DNA of 64,000 nucleotides, from assembly GCF_019091085.1 (NCBI RefSeq), contig NZ_JAGXJY010000010.1:62001-126000 (forward strand). Direction: 5' to 3'. The notes below the pieces were generated by a model. It saw only the letters and a list, made by a program, of their open reading frames with translations. It ran no database searches and was not told the DNA's origin. Origin of the DNA: Mesorhizobium sp. GbtcB19 (GTDB taxonomy: Bacteria; Pseudomonadota; Alphaproteobacteria; Rhizobiales; Rhizobiaceae). Shown in pieces: positions 42,499 to 50,878 of this stretch (its first letter is position 1; each line of letters starts with the position of its first letter). The position numbers were made by a program, and so were the translations under genes.

Positions 42499-42840
42499 TT
42501 ACGCGGTCGGCGGCACTCCCGGCGGCTTCAGGCTGTCCCTTATGGCTTTCGCCTCGCGGACCAGCGACGACCAATTCGAGCCCAGAAGCGCGATCAACTC
42601 CAGCGCCTGCGCCTCGGTAATACCGGTCTCCTCCAGAAGCTTCTGGACAAGGCCGTGTTTTGGGTTGAGCGCCAAAGGGTAATCCCCGATAAGCAGTTCT
42701 AACCATATCATTTGATATTGGTTCCACTCTATCCCCTTGATTTTTAATGAGCCGCTGTCGGGCACTTCGCGCGGTCGAGCCCCACATGGTTTGCAAATCG
42801 AGCCGCTCGCCGAGGATGCGTTTGCAGAACGGTCTTCCAT
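42499..42840 (-). CDS. Small conserved hypothetical protein
   Basis: A 113-residue protein starting at ATG 42840 behind GGAGGGGCCGG. The C-terminal half (GLVQKLLEETGITEAQALEL, then LGSNWSSLVREAKAIR) resembles a short helical family common in Rhizobiales. The N-terminal 40 residues are less GC-rich and unrelated, so a start at an internal ATG (MIWLELL) is possible. The function is unknown; there is no signal peptide or membrane segment. Confidence 0.6.
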   Translation of the reverse strand: MEDRSANASSASGSICKPCGARPREVPDSGSLKIKGIEWNQYQMIWLELLIGDYPLALNPKHGLVQKLLEETGITEAQALELIALLGSNWSSLVREAKAIRDSLKPPGVPPTA

Positions 42841-42930
42841 CAGCCGGCCCCTCCAGCACCAAACCTGTCATCTTCCAAAAATACCGGCGGGCTATTTTCG
42901 AATGCACTGCAGCAATGCTATTGACCGCCC

Positions 42931-44241
42931 ATGCTTTATGTTGAAATCGCTGTCGTTGCCGTCCTCATCCTGGTGAACGGCCTTCTGGCAATGTCCGAGC
43001 TTGCCATCGTCTCGTCGCGGCCGGCCCGGCTGAAGGCGATGATCGACCGCAACGTCAGGGGCGCCGGCCGGGCGCTGGCGCTGGGCTCGAACCCCGGCAA
43101 GTTCCTGTCCTCGGTGCAGATCGGCATCACGCTGGTCGGCGTGCTTTCGGGCGCGTTTTCGGGCGCGACGCTCGGCGAAAGGCTGGCGCAATATCTGGCC
43201 TCGACCGGCATCCGCGAAACCATCGCCGACCCGGTCGGCGTCGGCATCGTCGTCGCCATCATCACCTATGCGTCGCTGATCGTCGGTGAGCTGGTGCCGA
43301 AGCAGATCGCGCTGAAAGACCCCGAGCGCGTCGCCGTCCGCGCGGCACCCGCAATGACCATCCTTGCCACCGTCTCGGCGCCGCTCGTCTTCCTGCTCGA
43401 CCTCTCCGGCCGCGCCGTTCTGTGGCTGCTCGGCCAGGCCGGCGAAGCGGAAGAGAAGGTCACCGACGAGGAGATCAAGATGCTGGTCGCCGAGGCCGAG
43501 CATCACGGCACGATCGAATCCGACGAGCGCCGCATGATTGCCGGCGTCATGCGCCTCGGCGACCGCGCCGTGCGCGCCGTCATGACGCCGCGCACCGAGG
43601 TCGACTGGCTGAACCTGCAATCCGACGAGACCGCCGTCAAAAAACTTTTGATGGATACACAGCACTCCCGCCTGCCCGTCGGCGACGGCAATGTCGACGC
43701 CATGGTCGGCGTCATCCAGACGCGCGACGTGCTGGCCGCCCTTCTCGCCGGCAGGGTATTGGATCCGCGCCAGCATGTGCGCGCCGCCCCAATCGTCCAT
43801 GATCAGGCCGATGCGCTCGACGTCCTGCAGAAGCTCAGGGAATCGGACGTGCCGATGGCTCTGGTCCATGACGAATATGGCCATTTCGAAGGCATCGTCA
43901 CGCCGGCCGATATCCTCGAAGCCATTACCGGTGTGTTCCGTTCCGACCTCGAGGCCGGCGAGGAAGAAAACGCCGTCAAGCGCGAGGACGGCTCCTGGCT
44001 GCTCGCCGGCTACATGCAGGCCGACGAGATGGCCGAGGTGCTTGGCATCGACCTGCCCGAGAACCGCGACTACGAGACCGTCGCCGGCTATGTGCTGTCG
44101 CATCTCCACCATCTGCCGGCGACCGGCGAATGCGTCGACGCGCAAGGCTGGCGCTTCGAGGTGGTCGACCTCGACGGCCGCCGCATCGACAAGCTGATCG
44201 CCACCCGCCTGTCCGATGGCCATCGCCCGGTGGCACGCTGA
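42931..44241 (+). CDS. CNNM/CBS-domain membrane protein (hemolysin C / CorC family)
   Basis: A 436-residue inner-membrane protein. It has an N-terminal CNNM domain with about four helices (VEIAVVAVLILVNGLLAMSE; VGVLSGAFSGATLGERL), a linker with EIKMLVAEAEHHGTI, two CBS domains (RAVMTPRTEVDWL; DVPMALVHDEYGHFEGIVTP), and a C-terminal CorC/HlyC transporter-associated domain. Homologues affect magnesium or cobalt handling. Named hemolysin in older annotation without evidence. Length is typical. Confidence 0.93.
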   Translation: MLYVEIAVVAVLILVNGLLAMSELAIVSSRPARLKAMIDRNVRGAGRALALGSNPGKFLSSVQIGITLVGVLSGAFSGATLGERLAQYLASTGIRETIADPVGVGIVVAIITYASLIVGELVPKQIALKDPERVAVRAAPAMTILATVSAPLVFLLDLSGRAVLWLLGQAGEAEEKVTDEEIKMLVAEAEHHGTIESDERRMIAGVMRLGDRAVRAVMTPRTEVDWLNLQSDETAVKKLLMDTQHSRLPVGDGNVDAMVGVIQTRDVLAALLAGRVLDPRQHVRAAPIVHDQADALDVLQKLRESDVPMALVHDEYGHFEGIVTPADILEAITGVFRSDLEAGEEENAVKREDGSWLLAGYMQADEMAEVLGIDLPENRDYETVAGYVLSHLHHLPATGECVDAQGWRFEVVDLDGRRIDKLIATRLSDGHRPVAR

Positions 44242-44357
44242 GCGGCCGGCAAAGTTCGGTCGGGGCGGTTGACGCCGTCGTCAAGCTTCGCTTTCCTCAC
44301 TTATGATTGACTGCCTCAAAGCTTCGAAGCGCTGCAAAAGCGTCTATATCGGCAACC

Positions 44358-45653
44358 ATGGATGCATCGAGCGACCACGCGCTGAACGACGAGCTTCTCT
44401 CTGACATCCAGCGTCTGTCCTTCGACTATTTTCTGAAAGAGGCGAATCCGGTCAACGGCCTGGTCGCCGACCGCAACACCGCGGCGTCGCCCGCCAGCAT
44501 AGCCGCCGTTGGCCTCGCTCTGTCGTCTTATCCGGTCGGCGTCGAGCGCGGTTTCATGACGCGCGCCGCCGCGGTCGAGCGGACGCTCGCCACGCTTCGC
44601 TTCTTCTGGAATGCGCCGCAAGGGCCGGAGCCCGACGCCACCGGTTACAAGGGCTTCTACTACCATTTCCTGGACATGCGGACCGGACGCCGCGTCTGGA
44701 ACTGCGAATTGTCCACCATCGACACCGCGCTTCTGCTTGCCGGCGTGCTGACCGCCGGCGCCTATTTCGATGCCGACGACGAGTTCGAGGCGGAAATCCG
44801 CCAGCTTGCCGACGCGCTCTACCACCGCACCGACTGGCGCTGGGCGCAGAATGGCGGCGCCAACGTCACCCATGGCTGGCGGCCCGAAAAAGGCTTCCTG
44901 CGCTACCGCTGGGAAGGCTATGACGAGGCGCTGATCCTTTACATGCTGGGCCTCGGCTCGCCGACTTTTCCGCTGCCGCCCGAGAGCTACGCCGCCTGGC
45001 TGTCGAGCTACAAATGGAAGAAGATCTATGGCCTGGAGCTGATCTATGCCGGCCCGCTCTTCATCCATCAGTTCTCACATATCTGGATCGATTTTCGCGG
45101 CATTCGCGACGCCTTCATGCGCAATGTCGGCAGCGACTATTTCGAAAACAGCCGCCAGGCGACCTTTCTCCAGCGCGACTATGCCATCCGCAATCCGAAG
45201 GGTTTTACCGGCTATGGCGAGAATTGCTGGGGCATCACCGCCAGTGACGGACCGGGCCTGCAACCGAGCCAGGCCGGCGGGCGCCGCTTCTTCACCTACC
45301 TGGCCCGCGGCGCGCCTTTCGGCCCCGACGACGGCACGCTGTCGCCCTGGGCGGCGATCGCCTCACTGCCCTTTGCGCCGGAGATCGTGCTGCCGACGCT
45401 GCGCTACTTCCACGAGATCGACCTGCATGACGGCAATCCCTACGGCTTCACCGCGAGCTTCAATCCGACGATCGCCGACGCCGGCGGCCGGCCCTGCGGC
45501 TGGGTCTCGCCGGACCATGTCGGCATCAACCAGGGGCCGATCGCGCTGATGATCGAGAATTACCGGTCGGATTTCCCGTGGCGGCTGCTGCGCGGTGTGC
45601 CGGCCATCACCACAGGCCTGCGGCGGGCCGGATTTTCGGGCGGCTGGCTGTAG
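44358..45653 (+). CDS. Glycoamylase-like (PF10091 / GH144-type) protein
   Basis: A 431-residue protein of the family related to GH144 endo-beta-1,2-glucanase and to a domain of cyclic beta-1,2-glucan synthase. Marks: LSFDYFLKEANPVNGLVADR at the N terminus, YKGFYYHFLDMRTGRRVWN, ELSTIDTALLLAG, WRWEGYDEALI-like YRWEGYDEALILYMLGLG, and GYGENCWGITASDGP. The (alpha/alpha)6 fold and acidic catalytic residues of the family fit. No signal peptide is seen. Acting on beta-1,2-glucan is an inference suited to a rhizobium. ATG 44358 is used; an upstream TTG (44307) is possible. Confidence 0.83.
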   Translation: MDASSDHALNDELLSDIQRLSFDYFLKEANPVNGLVADRNTAASPASIAAVGLALSSYPVGVERGFMTRAAAVERTLATLRFFWNAPQGPEPDATGYKGFYYHFLDMRTGRRVWNCELSTIDTALLLAGVLTAGAYFDADDEFEAEIRQLADALYHRTDWRWAQNGGANVTHGWRPEKGFLRYRWEGYDEALILYMLGLGSPTFPLPPESYAAWLSSYKWKKIYGLELIYAGPLFIHQFSHIWIDFRGIRDAFMRNVGSDYFENSRQATFLQRDYAIRNPKGFTGYGENCWGITASDGPGLQPSQAGGRRFFTYLARGAPFGPDDGTLSPWAAIASLPFAPEIVLPTLRYFHEIDLHDGNPYGFTASFNPTIADAGGRPCGWVSPDHVGINQGPIALMIENYRSDFPWRLLRGVPAITTGLRRAGFSGGWL

Positions 45654-45665
45654 GAGCGAGCCGGC

Positions 45666-45762
45666 GCGCGCTTTGGTGGCTCGCTGAGCTGGGCCGACGA
45701 CCGCTATTCCGTCCATGGCCAGTTTCTGGCGCGCGCCAGCCTCGAGGATTTCGGACAGCCGT
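45666..45762 (+). pseudogene. Probable remnant of an autotransporter beta-barrel gene
   Basis: One frame of this stretch encodes ARFGGSLSWADDRYSVHGQF followed by LARASLEDFGQP. This looks like the last strands of an autotransporter outer-membrane barrel, where a pattern of the form S-Y-AD-x-x-x-V-G then S-L-x-x-FG is usual. No start, passenger domain or proper C-terminal strand is present, and the frame degrades after it. It lies in the gap between the glycoamylase-like gene and the MFS gene. Best explained as a decayed fragment; confidence is limited by its length. Confidence 0.4.
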
Positions 45763-45838
45763 TCCTTCGGCGGCTCGGTCGGCTTCAGCGTGAAGTGGTA
45801 GATCCCGCCGAAGTCACTTGCTGTCGCTTCGGGTCTGC

Positions 45839-47401
45839 TCAATGCGCGTCCGGTGGCGGCGCCTTGGGCGTCACGTTGCGCAGGAACGGAACCAGCGCGG
45901 TCGCGATGACGAAGGCAACCATGATGACCAGGAACGCATCGGCATAGGCCATGGTCGAGGCCTCGCGATAGGTGAGCTGCCAGAGCTGCTTCAGCGCCGC
46001 GGCGTGGCCGTCGTCGATGGCGCCAGGCAATTGTCCGTAGCGTCGCGCCACGTTGTCGACGAGGTGCATGGCTGCCACGTTCTGCGGCGTCAGATGCGAA
46101 GCGATCGTCAGGAAATGGAAGTTGGTGCGGTTGTTGAGGATCGCGCCGCAAATGGCGATGCCGACCGCGCCACCGAGATTGCGCATGGTGTTGAACAGGC
46201 CGCTGGCATATTTCAGCCGTTCCGGCGGCAGGCTGCCGAGACCGAGATTGACGCTAGGCGCCACGGCAAAGACCTGCGGGAAGCCGCGGAACAGTTGCGG
46301 GATGAGCAGCTCGGCCGAGCCCCACTGGCTGGTGATGGCGGAAAAACTCCACATCGACGCGCCGAAGGAGGCCAGCCCGAACATCATCAGCCAGCGCGTG
46401 TCGAAGCGCTTGGCGAGGAAGATGTAGACCGGAACGCCCACCATCGAGGCGACGCCGGTGGAAAATACCGCCAGCCCCGTTTCAAGCGCGTTGTAGCCGC
46501 GCACATAGCCGAGGAACAGCGGCGTCAGATAAATCGTGGCGAAGATGCCGATGCCGGTGATGAAGGACAGGAAGCAGCCGATGGCGAAATTTCGGTTGCC
46601 GAAAGCGCGGAAGTCGACCACCGGCTGCGCATAGGTCAGGCTGCGGATGACGAACAGAATGAGCGTGATCACGGCGACGACGGCGCCGTTGCGGATCGTC
46701 GCGTCGTCGAACCAGTTCCAGCGCGAGCCCTCCTCGAGCACGTATTCCGCCGTGCCGAGGCTGACCGCCATCAGCGCCATGCCGATATAATCCGCGCCCT
46801 TCAGCAGTGACGGATCGGCTTTGTCGATCTTGACCAGAAGCGCAACGAGGATGGTGATGACCACCCCGGGGACGACATTGACGTAGAACAGCCAGTGCCA
46901 GTTCAGCGTGTCGGTGATCCAGCCGCCGATGACGGGGCCGAGCGTCGGCGCGATCGAGGCGATGCTGCCGACGACGGCGGCGGCATAGACGCGCCTTGGA
47001 CCCTGGAAATAGTGGAAGGACGAAGTGAACACCGTCGGGATCATCGACGCGCCGAGCAGCCCCTGCAGCGCCCGAAACACGATCATGCTTTCGATGTTCC
47101 AGGCAAAACCGCAAAGCATGCTGGCAAGCGTGAAGCCGGCCGCCGAGATGGTGAAGAGCCATCTGGTCGAAAAGACGCGGGTGAGCCAGCCCGACAGCGG
47201 GATGACGATGATCTCCGCCACCAGGTAGGAGGTCTGGACCCAGCCGATCTGGTCCTGTGCGGCCGACAGGCCGCCGCCGATATCCTGCAGCGAGGAGGCG
47301 ACGATCTGGATGTCGAGCAGCGCGATGAACATCCCCACGCACATCACCATGAACGGCAGGATGCTGGCGAGGAAGGATTGCGGGGCGGCCGGCGCTGACA
47401 T
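45839..47401 (-). CDS. MFS efflux transporter, DHA2/EmrB family
   Basis: A 520-residue inner-membrane drug:proton antiporter with about 14 helices. Helix 1 contains MFIALLDIQIVASSLQDIG, and motif C is SIAPTLGPVIGGWITDTLNW. The start is ATG 47401, where the first hydrophobic segment follows; the long upstream frame is arginine-rich and non-coding. With the HlyD-type protein encoded just upstream (seven bases between) it would form an EmrAB-like tripartite pump with an outer-membrane channel encoded elsewhere. Confidence 0.93.
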   Translation of the reverse strand: MSAPAAPQSFLASILPFMVMCVGMFIALLDIQIVASSLQDIGGGLSAAQDQIGWVQTSYLVAEIIVIPLSGWLTRVFSTRWLFTISAAGFTLASMLCGFAWNIESMIVFRALQGLLGASMIPTVFTSSFHYFQGPRRVYAAAVVGSIASIAPTLGPVIGGWITDTLNWHWLFYVNVVPGVVITILVALLVKIDKADPSLLKGADYIGMALMAVSLGTAEYVLEEGSRWNWFDDATIRNGAVVAVITLILFVIRSLTYAQPVVDFRAFGNRNFAIGCFLSFITGIGIFATIYLTPLFLGYVRGYNALETGLAVFSTGVASMVGVPVYIFLAKRFDTRWLMMFGLASFGASMWSFSAITSQWGSAELLIPQLFRGFPQVFAVAPSVNLGLGSLPPERLKYASGLFNTMRNLGGAVGIAICGAILNNRTNFHFLTIASHLTPQNVAAMHLVDNVARRYGQLPGAIDDGHAAALKQLWQLTYREASTMAYADAFLVIMVAFVIATALVPFLRNVTPKAPPPDAH

Positions 47402-47408
47402 GGCGCCC

Positions 47409-48503
47409 TCAGTGCGATCCGGTATCGACCGTGACCACCGTCGACAGGCCCGGCCGCAGCGCGACCTTGCCCGCCTGGTCGGCGTCGATGGTGATCCTGA
47501 CCGGCACCCGCTGCACGATCTTGGTGAAATTGCCGGTCGCATTCTGCGGCGGGATGACGCTGAAGATCGCCCCCGTCGCCGGCCCCAGGCTGGTGACGTG
47601 GCCCTTGAGCGGCCGGTCGGGAGCGACATCGGCATAGACCGTGGCGGCCTGGCCATCGGCCATGGCGCGCAGCTGGTCTTCCTTGAAATTGGCGTCGACC
47701 CAGAGGCCCGAGGCCGGAACGATGGTCAAGAGGTAGCTGCCCGGCGAAACATAGGTGCCGACCTGCGCCAGCCTGTTGCCGACGATGCCGTCGATCGGCG
47801 AGCGGATTTCCGTGAAGCCCAGATCGAGCTCCGCCGTATCGAGATCCGCCTTGGCGGCCGCGACTTCCGCCGTCGCTTCCGAAATCTGAGTGTTGAAGAC
47901 GTCGAGCTGCTGTCTCGACGCCGCAAGCGCTGCCCGCGCGGCCGTGACGGATGCCTGCGCCTGGCCGTCGGCGGCGGCGCTCTTTTGGGCATCCTGCTGC
48001 GAGCCGGTCCTGGCGCTGGCAAGCACCGCGTAGCGCTTGGCGTCCTGGGCGGTGAAGAGTGCGGCGGCGCTCTTGGCCTCAAGATCAGCCTTGGCCTGCT
48101 CGATCAGCGAGTTCTGCAGCGACACCTGGGCACGCAGATTGTCGAGCGCCGACTGCTTCTGCTCAACCGATGCCTGCGCGCGTTCCAGCGCCGCCTTGAA
48201 CGGCCTGTCGTCGATGCGGATGACGGGCTGGCCGGCGGCGACATGCTGGTTGTCCTCGACCAGCACCTGGTCGATATGTCCGGCGACGCGCGGCGCCAGC
48301 GGCGTGACATTGCCGCCGACATAGGCGTCGTCCGTCGTCACCAGGAAGCGGTTGGCCTGCCACCACTCGAAGCCATACCAACCGGCGCCAGCGATCGCGA
48401 CCAGCGCGGCGCCGAGCAGCAGCGGCTTGCGCCGCTTCCTGGCTGGTTTCGGAAGATCAACGACCGTGCTCTGCAATTCGGCCGGGGAAAGAGCCTTGTT
48501 CAT
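47409..48503 (-). CDS. HlyD/EmrA family membrane fusion protein
   Basis: A 364-residue periplasmic adaptor with one N-terminal helix (LLLGAALVAIAGAGWYGFEW), a beta-barrel/lipoyl region (YVGGNVTPLAPRVAGHIDQV; IRSPIDGIVGNRLAQVGTYV) flanking a long coiled coil (about 95-215), and the typical WVDANFKEDQL. It links the EmrB-like pump to an outer-membrane channel. Its start overlaps the regulator stop by four bases, so the three genes form one operon. Confidence 0.93.
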   Translation of the reverse strand: MNKALSPAELQSTVVDLPKPARKRRKPLLLGAALVAIAGAGWYGFEWWQANRFLVTTDDAYVGGNVTPLAPRVAGHIDQVLVEDNQHVAAGQPVIRIDDRPFKAALERAQASVEQKQSALDNLRAQVSLQNSLIEQAKADLEAKSAAALFTAQDAKRYAVLASARTGSQQDAQKSAAADGQAQASVTAARAALAASRQQLDVFNTQISEATAEVAAAKADLDTAELDLGFTEIRSPIDGIVGNRLAQVGTYVSPGSYLLTIVPASGLWVDANFKEDQLRAMADGQAATVYADVAPDRPLKGHVTSLGPATGAIFSVIPPQNATGNFTKIVQRVPVRITIDADQAGKVALRPGLSTVVTVDTGSH

Positions 48504-49048
48504 CTTCTTCGCGCCTCTTCCTGGCCGCCATCGCTATTCTCGACCAGCGGAAGGCCCGAACCTTCGGTGCTGAAACGGTAGCGCTGCCGCATTCGGTCGG
48601 TGGCCATCGGGGCGGTCGCTATGGCGAAGCCGCCGCCGTCCAGCTCCCTGCCGGTCTCCCGGTCGACCAGGACCGGCTCGGCCCAGCGCCCGTCCGCCTT
48701 GTCGACCACGACCAGGCTCGGGCCTTCGGGCGCCAGATGCCGGTTGCCCCAGGCAAGAAGGGTGAGCAGCACCGGCCGGAAATCGCGGGCCTTGGCGGTC
48801 AGCACATATCCATGGCGAAGCGGCCGCTCGCAGTAGGCGCGCTTTTCGAACAAACCGCGCTCGACCAGGCTGTTCAGCCGCCGCGTCAGGATGTTGGGCG
48901 CGATATCGAGGCTCTTCTGGAACTGGTCGAAGCGCGTGAGGCCCTGAAAGGCGTCGCGCAGCAACAGGATGCTCCACCATTCGCCGACCTCGTCGAGGCT
49001 GCGCGCGATAGGGCACGGGCGCGTTTCGAAGCTCGTCCTGGCAACCAT
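48500..49048 (-). CDS. HxlR family transcriptional regulator
   Basis: A 182-residue winged-helix regulator. It has the HxlR opening CPIARSLDEVGEWWSILLLR, then FDQFQKSLDIAPNILTRRL and the wing RAYCERPLRHGYVLTAKARD. A C-terminal extension of about 75 residues is longer than in minimal HxlR proteins and may bind ligand. It is the first gene of the efflux operon and probably its repressor. ATG 49048 is followed upstream by two 12-base direct repeats. Confidence 0.92.
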   Translation of the reverse strand: MVARTSFETRPCPIARSLDEVGEWWSILLLRDAFQGLTRFDQFQKSLDIAPNILTRRLNSLVERGLFEKRAYCERPLRHGYVLTAKARDFRPVLLTLLAWGNRHLAPEGPSLVVVDKADGRWAEPVLVDRETGRELDGGGFAIATAPMATDRMRQRYRFSTEGSGLPLVENSDGGQEEARRR

Positions 49049-49067
49049 CTTCGTGACTCACTTTCAA

Positions 49068-49112
49068 TATGCAAGTCACAAATAGCTGAGTTGGTTGCAT
49101 TATGCAAGTCAC
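49068..49112 (-). promoter_or_regulatory. Two direct repeats upstream of the HxlR-efflux operon
   Basis: TATGCAAGTCAC occurs at 49068-49079 and again, identical, at 49101-49112. The period is 33 bases, about three helical turns, so both copies face the same side of the DNA. They lie 20-65 bases before the regulator start. This is a good operator candidate for autoregulation by the HxlR protein. Confidence 0.6.
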
Positions 49113-49274
49113 TATGCGACGGGACACTAAGGACCGGCCGACACGAAGTCGTGAGCCTATCCTTCTGGCGCTTTGCCGATGGGGACAGCACTACGCCGAC
49201 GAGTTGGACGAACAGGCGCATCTTGCCGATGGCATCATCAGGCCAAGACAAGCCACTAAGGCTCCCGCAAATTA

Positions 49275-49302
49275 AAAAGGGCGGCGCAAGCGCCGCCCTT
49301 CG
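49275..49302 (-). terminator. Rho-independent terminator of the FMN reductase gene (minus strand)
   Basis: The stem GGGCGGCGC-AA-GCGCCGCCC (49279-49298) is followed on the minus strand by TTTTTAATTTG. It lies about 25 bases after the stop of the FMN reductase gene. Confidence 0.92.
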
Positions 49303-49324
49303 GGAGGATGATGTCTGTCGTGGC

Positions 49325-49930
49325 TCAGGCGGCCTGGGCTTCGCTGGCGATCGCGTCGGCGGCGCGGGCGGCCTTGAGCACCTTGGCCCACCAGGCGACG
49401 TCGTTGACCAGCGCGGACGCAGCCTGGTTCAGATGCTCGAGGTCTTCGAGCTTCTTTTCGCCCTGGCGCACAGCCAGGAAATCGCCCCAGGCGATATGCA
49501 CGGCCGACTTGACCGGAGCCATCTGCAGCTCGACGGCGATCAGGCGGAGCTGTTCGACCGCGCGCGCGCCGCCGACCGAGCCATAGCCGACAAAGCCGGC
49601 GGGCTTCTTGTTCCATTCGTTGGCGGCGTAGTCGATGGCGTTCTTCAAGACACCGGTCGGGGCGTGATTATACTCGGCGGCGGTGAAGATGAAGCCGTCG
49701 AACTCGGCGACCTTCTTCTGCCAGCGCTGCGCCACTTCGTTCTGCGACGGCGCCCAGGCGGAGGATGCGACCTCGTCGAAGAAGGGCAGCGGCCAGTCGC
49801 GCAGGTCGACGATCTCGACATCGATGTCGGCGTGCGACTTGGCGATCTTGGCAATCCACTGCGTCGGGACGTCGGCGAAGCGGGCGGCGCGCGTCGAACC
49901 GACGACAATGGCGATTTTGGGCTTGGACAT
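49325..49930 (-). CDS. NADPH-dependent FMN reductase family protein
   Basis: A 201-residue flavodoxin-like enzyme that reduces quinones, azo compounds or chromate with NAD(P)H. The phosphate-binding loop is VVGSTRAARFADV, and TAAEYNHAPTGVLKNAIDY and FVGYGSVGGARAVEQLR bind FMN in the family. The start ATG 49930 follows GGAGAG. It is divergent from an HxlR-type regulator with a palindromic operator between them, an arrangement common for quinone-stress reductases. Confidence 0.92.
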   Translation of the reverse strand: MSKPKIAIVVGSTRAARFADVPTQWIAKIAKSHADIDVEIVDLRDWPLPFFDEVASSAWAPSQNEVAQRWQKKVAEFDGFIFTAAEYNHAPTGVLKNAIDYAANEWNKKPAGFVGYGSVGGARAVEQLRLIAVELQMAPVKSAVHIAWGDFLAVRQGEKKLEDLEHLNQAASALVNDVAWWAKVLKAARAADAIASEAQAA

Positions 49931-49955
49931 AAGGGGCTCTCCTTGGGGGATTTCT

Positions 49956-49972
49956 GGTATCGTTTGGATACC
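49956..49972. promoter_or_regulatory. Palindromic operator candidate between FMN reductase and HxlR genes
   Basis: GGTATC-GTTTG-GATACC is a perfect 6-base inverted repeat with a 5-base spacer, lying in the 89-base divergent gap. A further GTGATACTGAC half-site follows at about 49984. HxlR/QorR-type regulators bind similar ATAC/GTAT sequences, so it is the likely operator for the regulator at 50020. Confidence 0.6.
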
Positions 49973-50019
49973 GGCGCTATATGTGATACTGACAAATCGG
50001 CGCGCAAGGAGGCACGTTT

Positions 50020-50388
50020 TTGTTACTGAGGCACCCGCACAACACCGAGGACTGTCGAGCCGTGTCGGAAATCCTGCAACGGGTCGGCGACAAATGGACC
50101 GTGCTCGTCGTCGGCAAGCTCGGCGGCGGAGCGATGCGGTTCAATGAATTGCGCGCCGCCGTCGGCGGCATTTCGCAGAAGATGCTGACCACCACCTTGC
50201 GCGGTCTGGAGCGCGATGGTTTCGTCACGCGGAAGGTCTTTCCGACCATTCCGCCGCGTGTGGATTACGAGCTGACCGAGCTCGGCCATGAGCTGCTCGT
50301 GCCCGTCGGCGCGCTCGGCGAATGGGCGCGCAAGAACACCAATCGGGTGCAGGAAGCGCGCGCCAGATTCGATGGCCTGCAGGCCTGA
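50020..50388 (+). CDS. HxlR family transcriptional regulator
   Basis: A 122-residue winged-helix regulator of normal HxlR length. It contains CRAVSEILQRVGDKWTVLVV, MRFNELRAAVGGISQKML, and the wing TIPPRVDYELTELGHELL. One cysteine near the N terminus is in the position that senses electrophiles or oxidants in characterised members. The start is TTG 50020, behind AAGGAGG. It diverges from the FMN reductase gene, which it probably represses. Confidence 0.92.
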   Translation: MLLRHPHNTEDCRAVSEILQRVGDKWTVLVVGKLGGGAMRFNELRAAVGGISQKMLTTTLRGLERDGFVTRKVFPTIPPRVDYELTELGHELLVPVGALGEWARKNTNRVQEARARFDGLQA

Positions 50389-50558
50389 AACCCTTGTAGT
50401 TCAAAGGTTTCTGAACCATTGGATGAACCGTGCGGCTCTGCGCCGGCCATGTCGCACCTTCCGGCTTTGATCAGATCCGCTGCGGCCTCACAGCTGGTCT
50501 CGCTGGCGTCGCCGCGCGACCGCCTCGACAAGGGCGACTGTCTTTAGCCGACCACCGA

Positions 50559-50762
50559 TCAGGCGCTTGAAGCGGTGCTGCCGCAGCATGCCGTCGAGCA
50601 GTTCTCCGGCTGCGCAGCCTTCTTGTCGACCGCCTTGAGACCTCGCAGGCACGCGACGCGCGGAAGGTCTTTCCGGACCTCCATATAGGCCGTTATGCCA
50701 AGCAGGCAGACCAGGGCGACGAGGGCTGCCACGAGCCACCCGTTCAGCATATGTTGACGCAT
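50559..50762 (-). CDS. Small single-helix membrane protein with Cys-rich C terminus
   Basis: A 67-residue protein: one membrane helix (GWLVAALVALVCLLGITAYM), a short basic segment, and a C-terminal tail with four cysteines (VACLRG, ENCSTACCGS). ATG 50762 is preceded by GGGGAGGGAAG, a strong ribosome-binding site. No family is recognised. The region from 50389 to 50558 downstream shows no gene. The tail could bind metal or form disulfides. Confidence 0.5.
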   Translation of the reverse strand: MRQHMLNGWLVAALVALVCLLGITAYMEVRKDLPRVACLRGLKAVDKKAAQPENCSTACCGSTASSA

Positions 50763-50878
50763 TGTCTTCCCTCCCCGCACCCGCAGACTGGGCGGCGAAG
50801 GCAACCATTCGATGTCGCGAAGCGCATCTCGCGCGCCAGCGTTGTTACAGAACGCAGATTTGGGAGAATCGGGACCGG

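Noticed and set aside
47402..47656. N-terminal extension of the MFS gene frame
   Set aside because: The extra 85 residues are Arg/Ser-rich, lie antisense to nothing recognisable as protein, and overlap the HlyD gene; the true start is ATG 47401.
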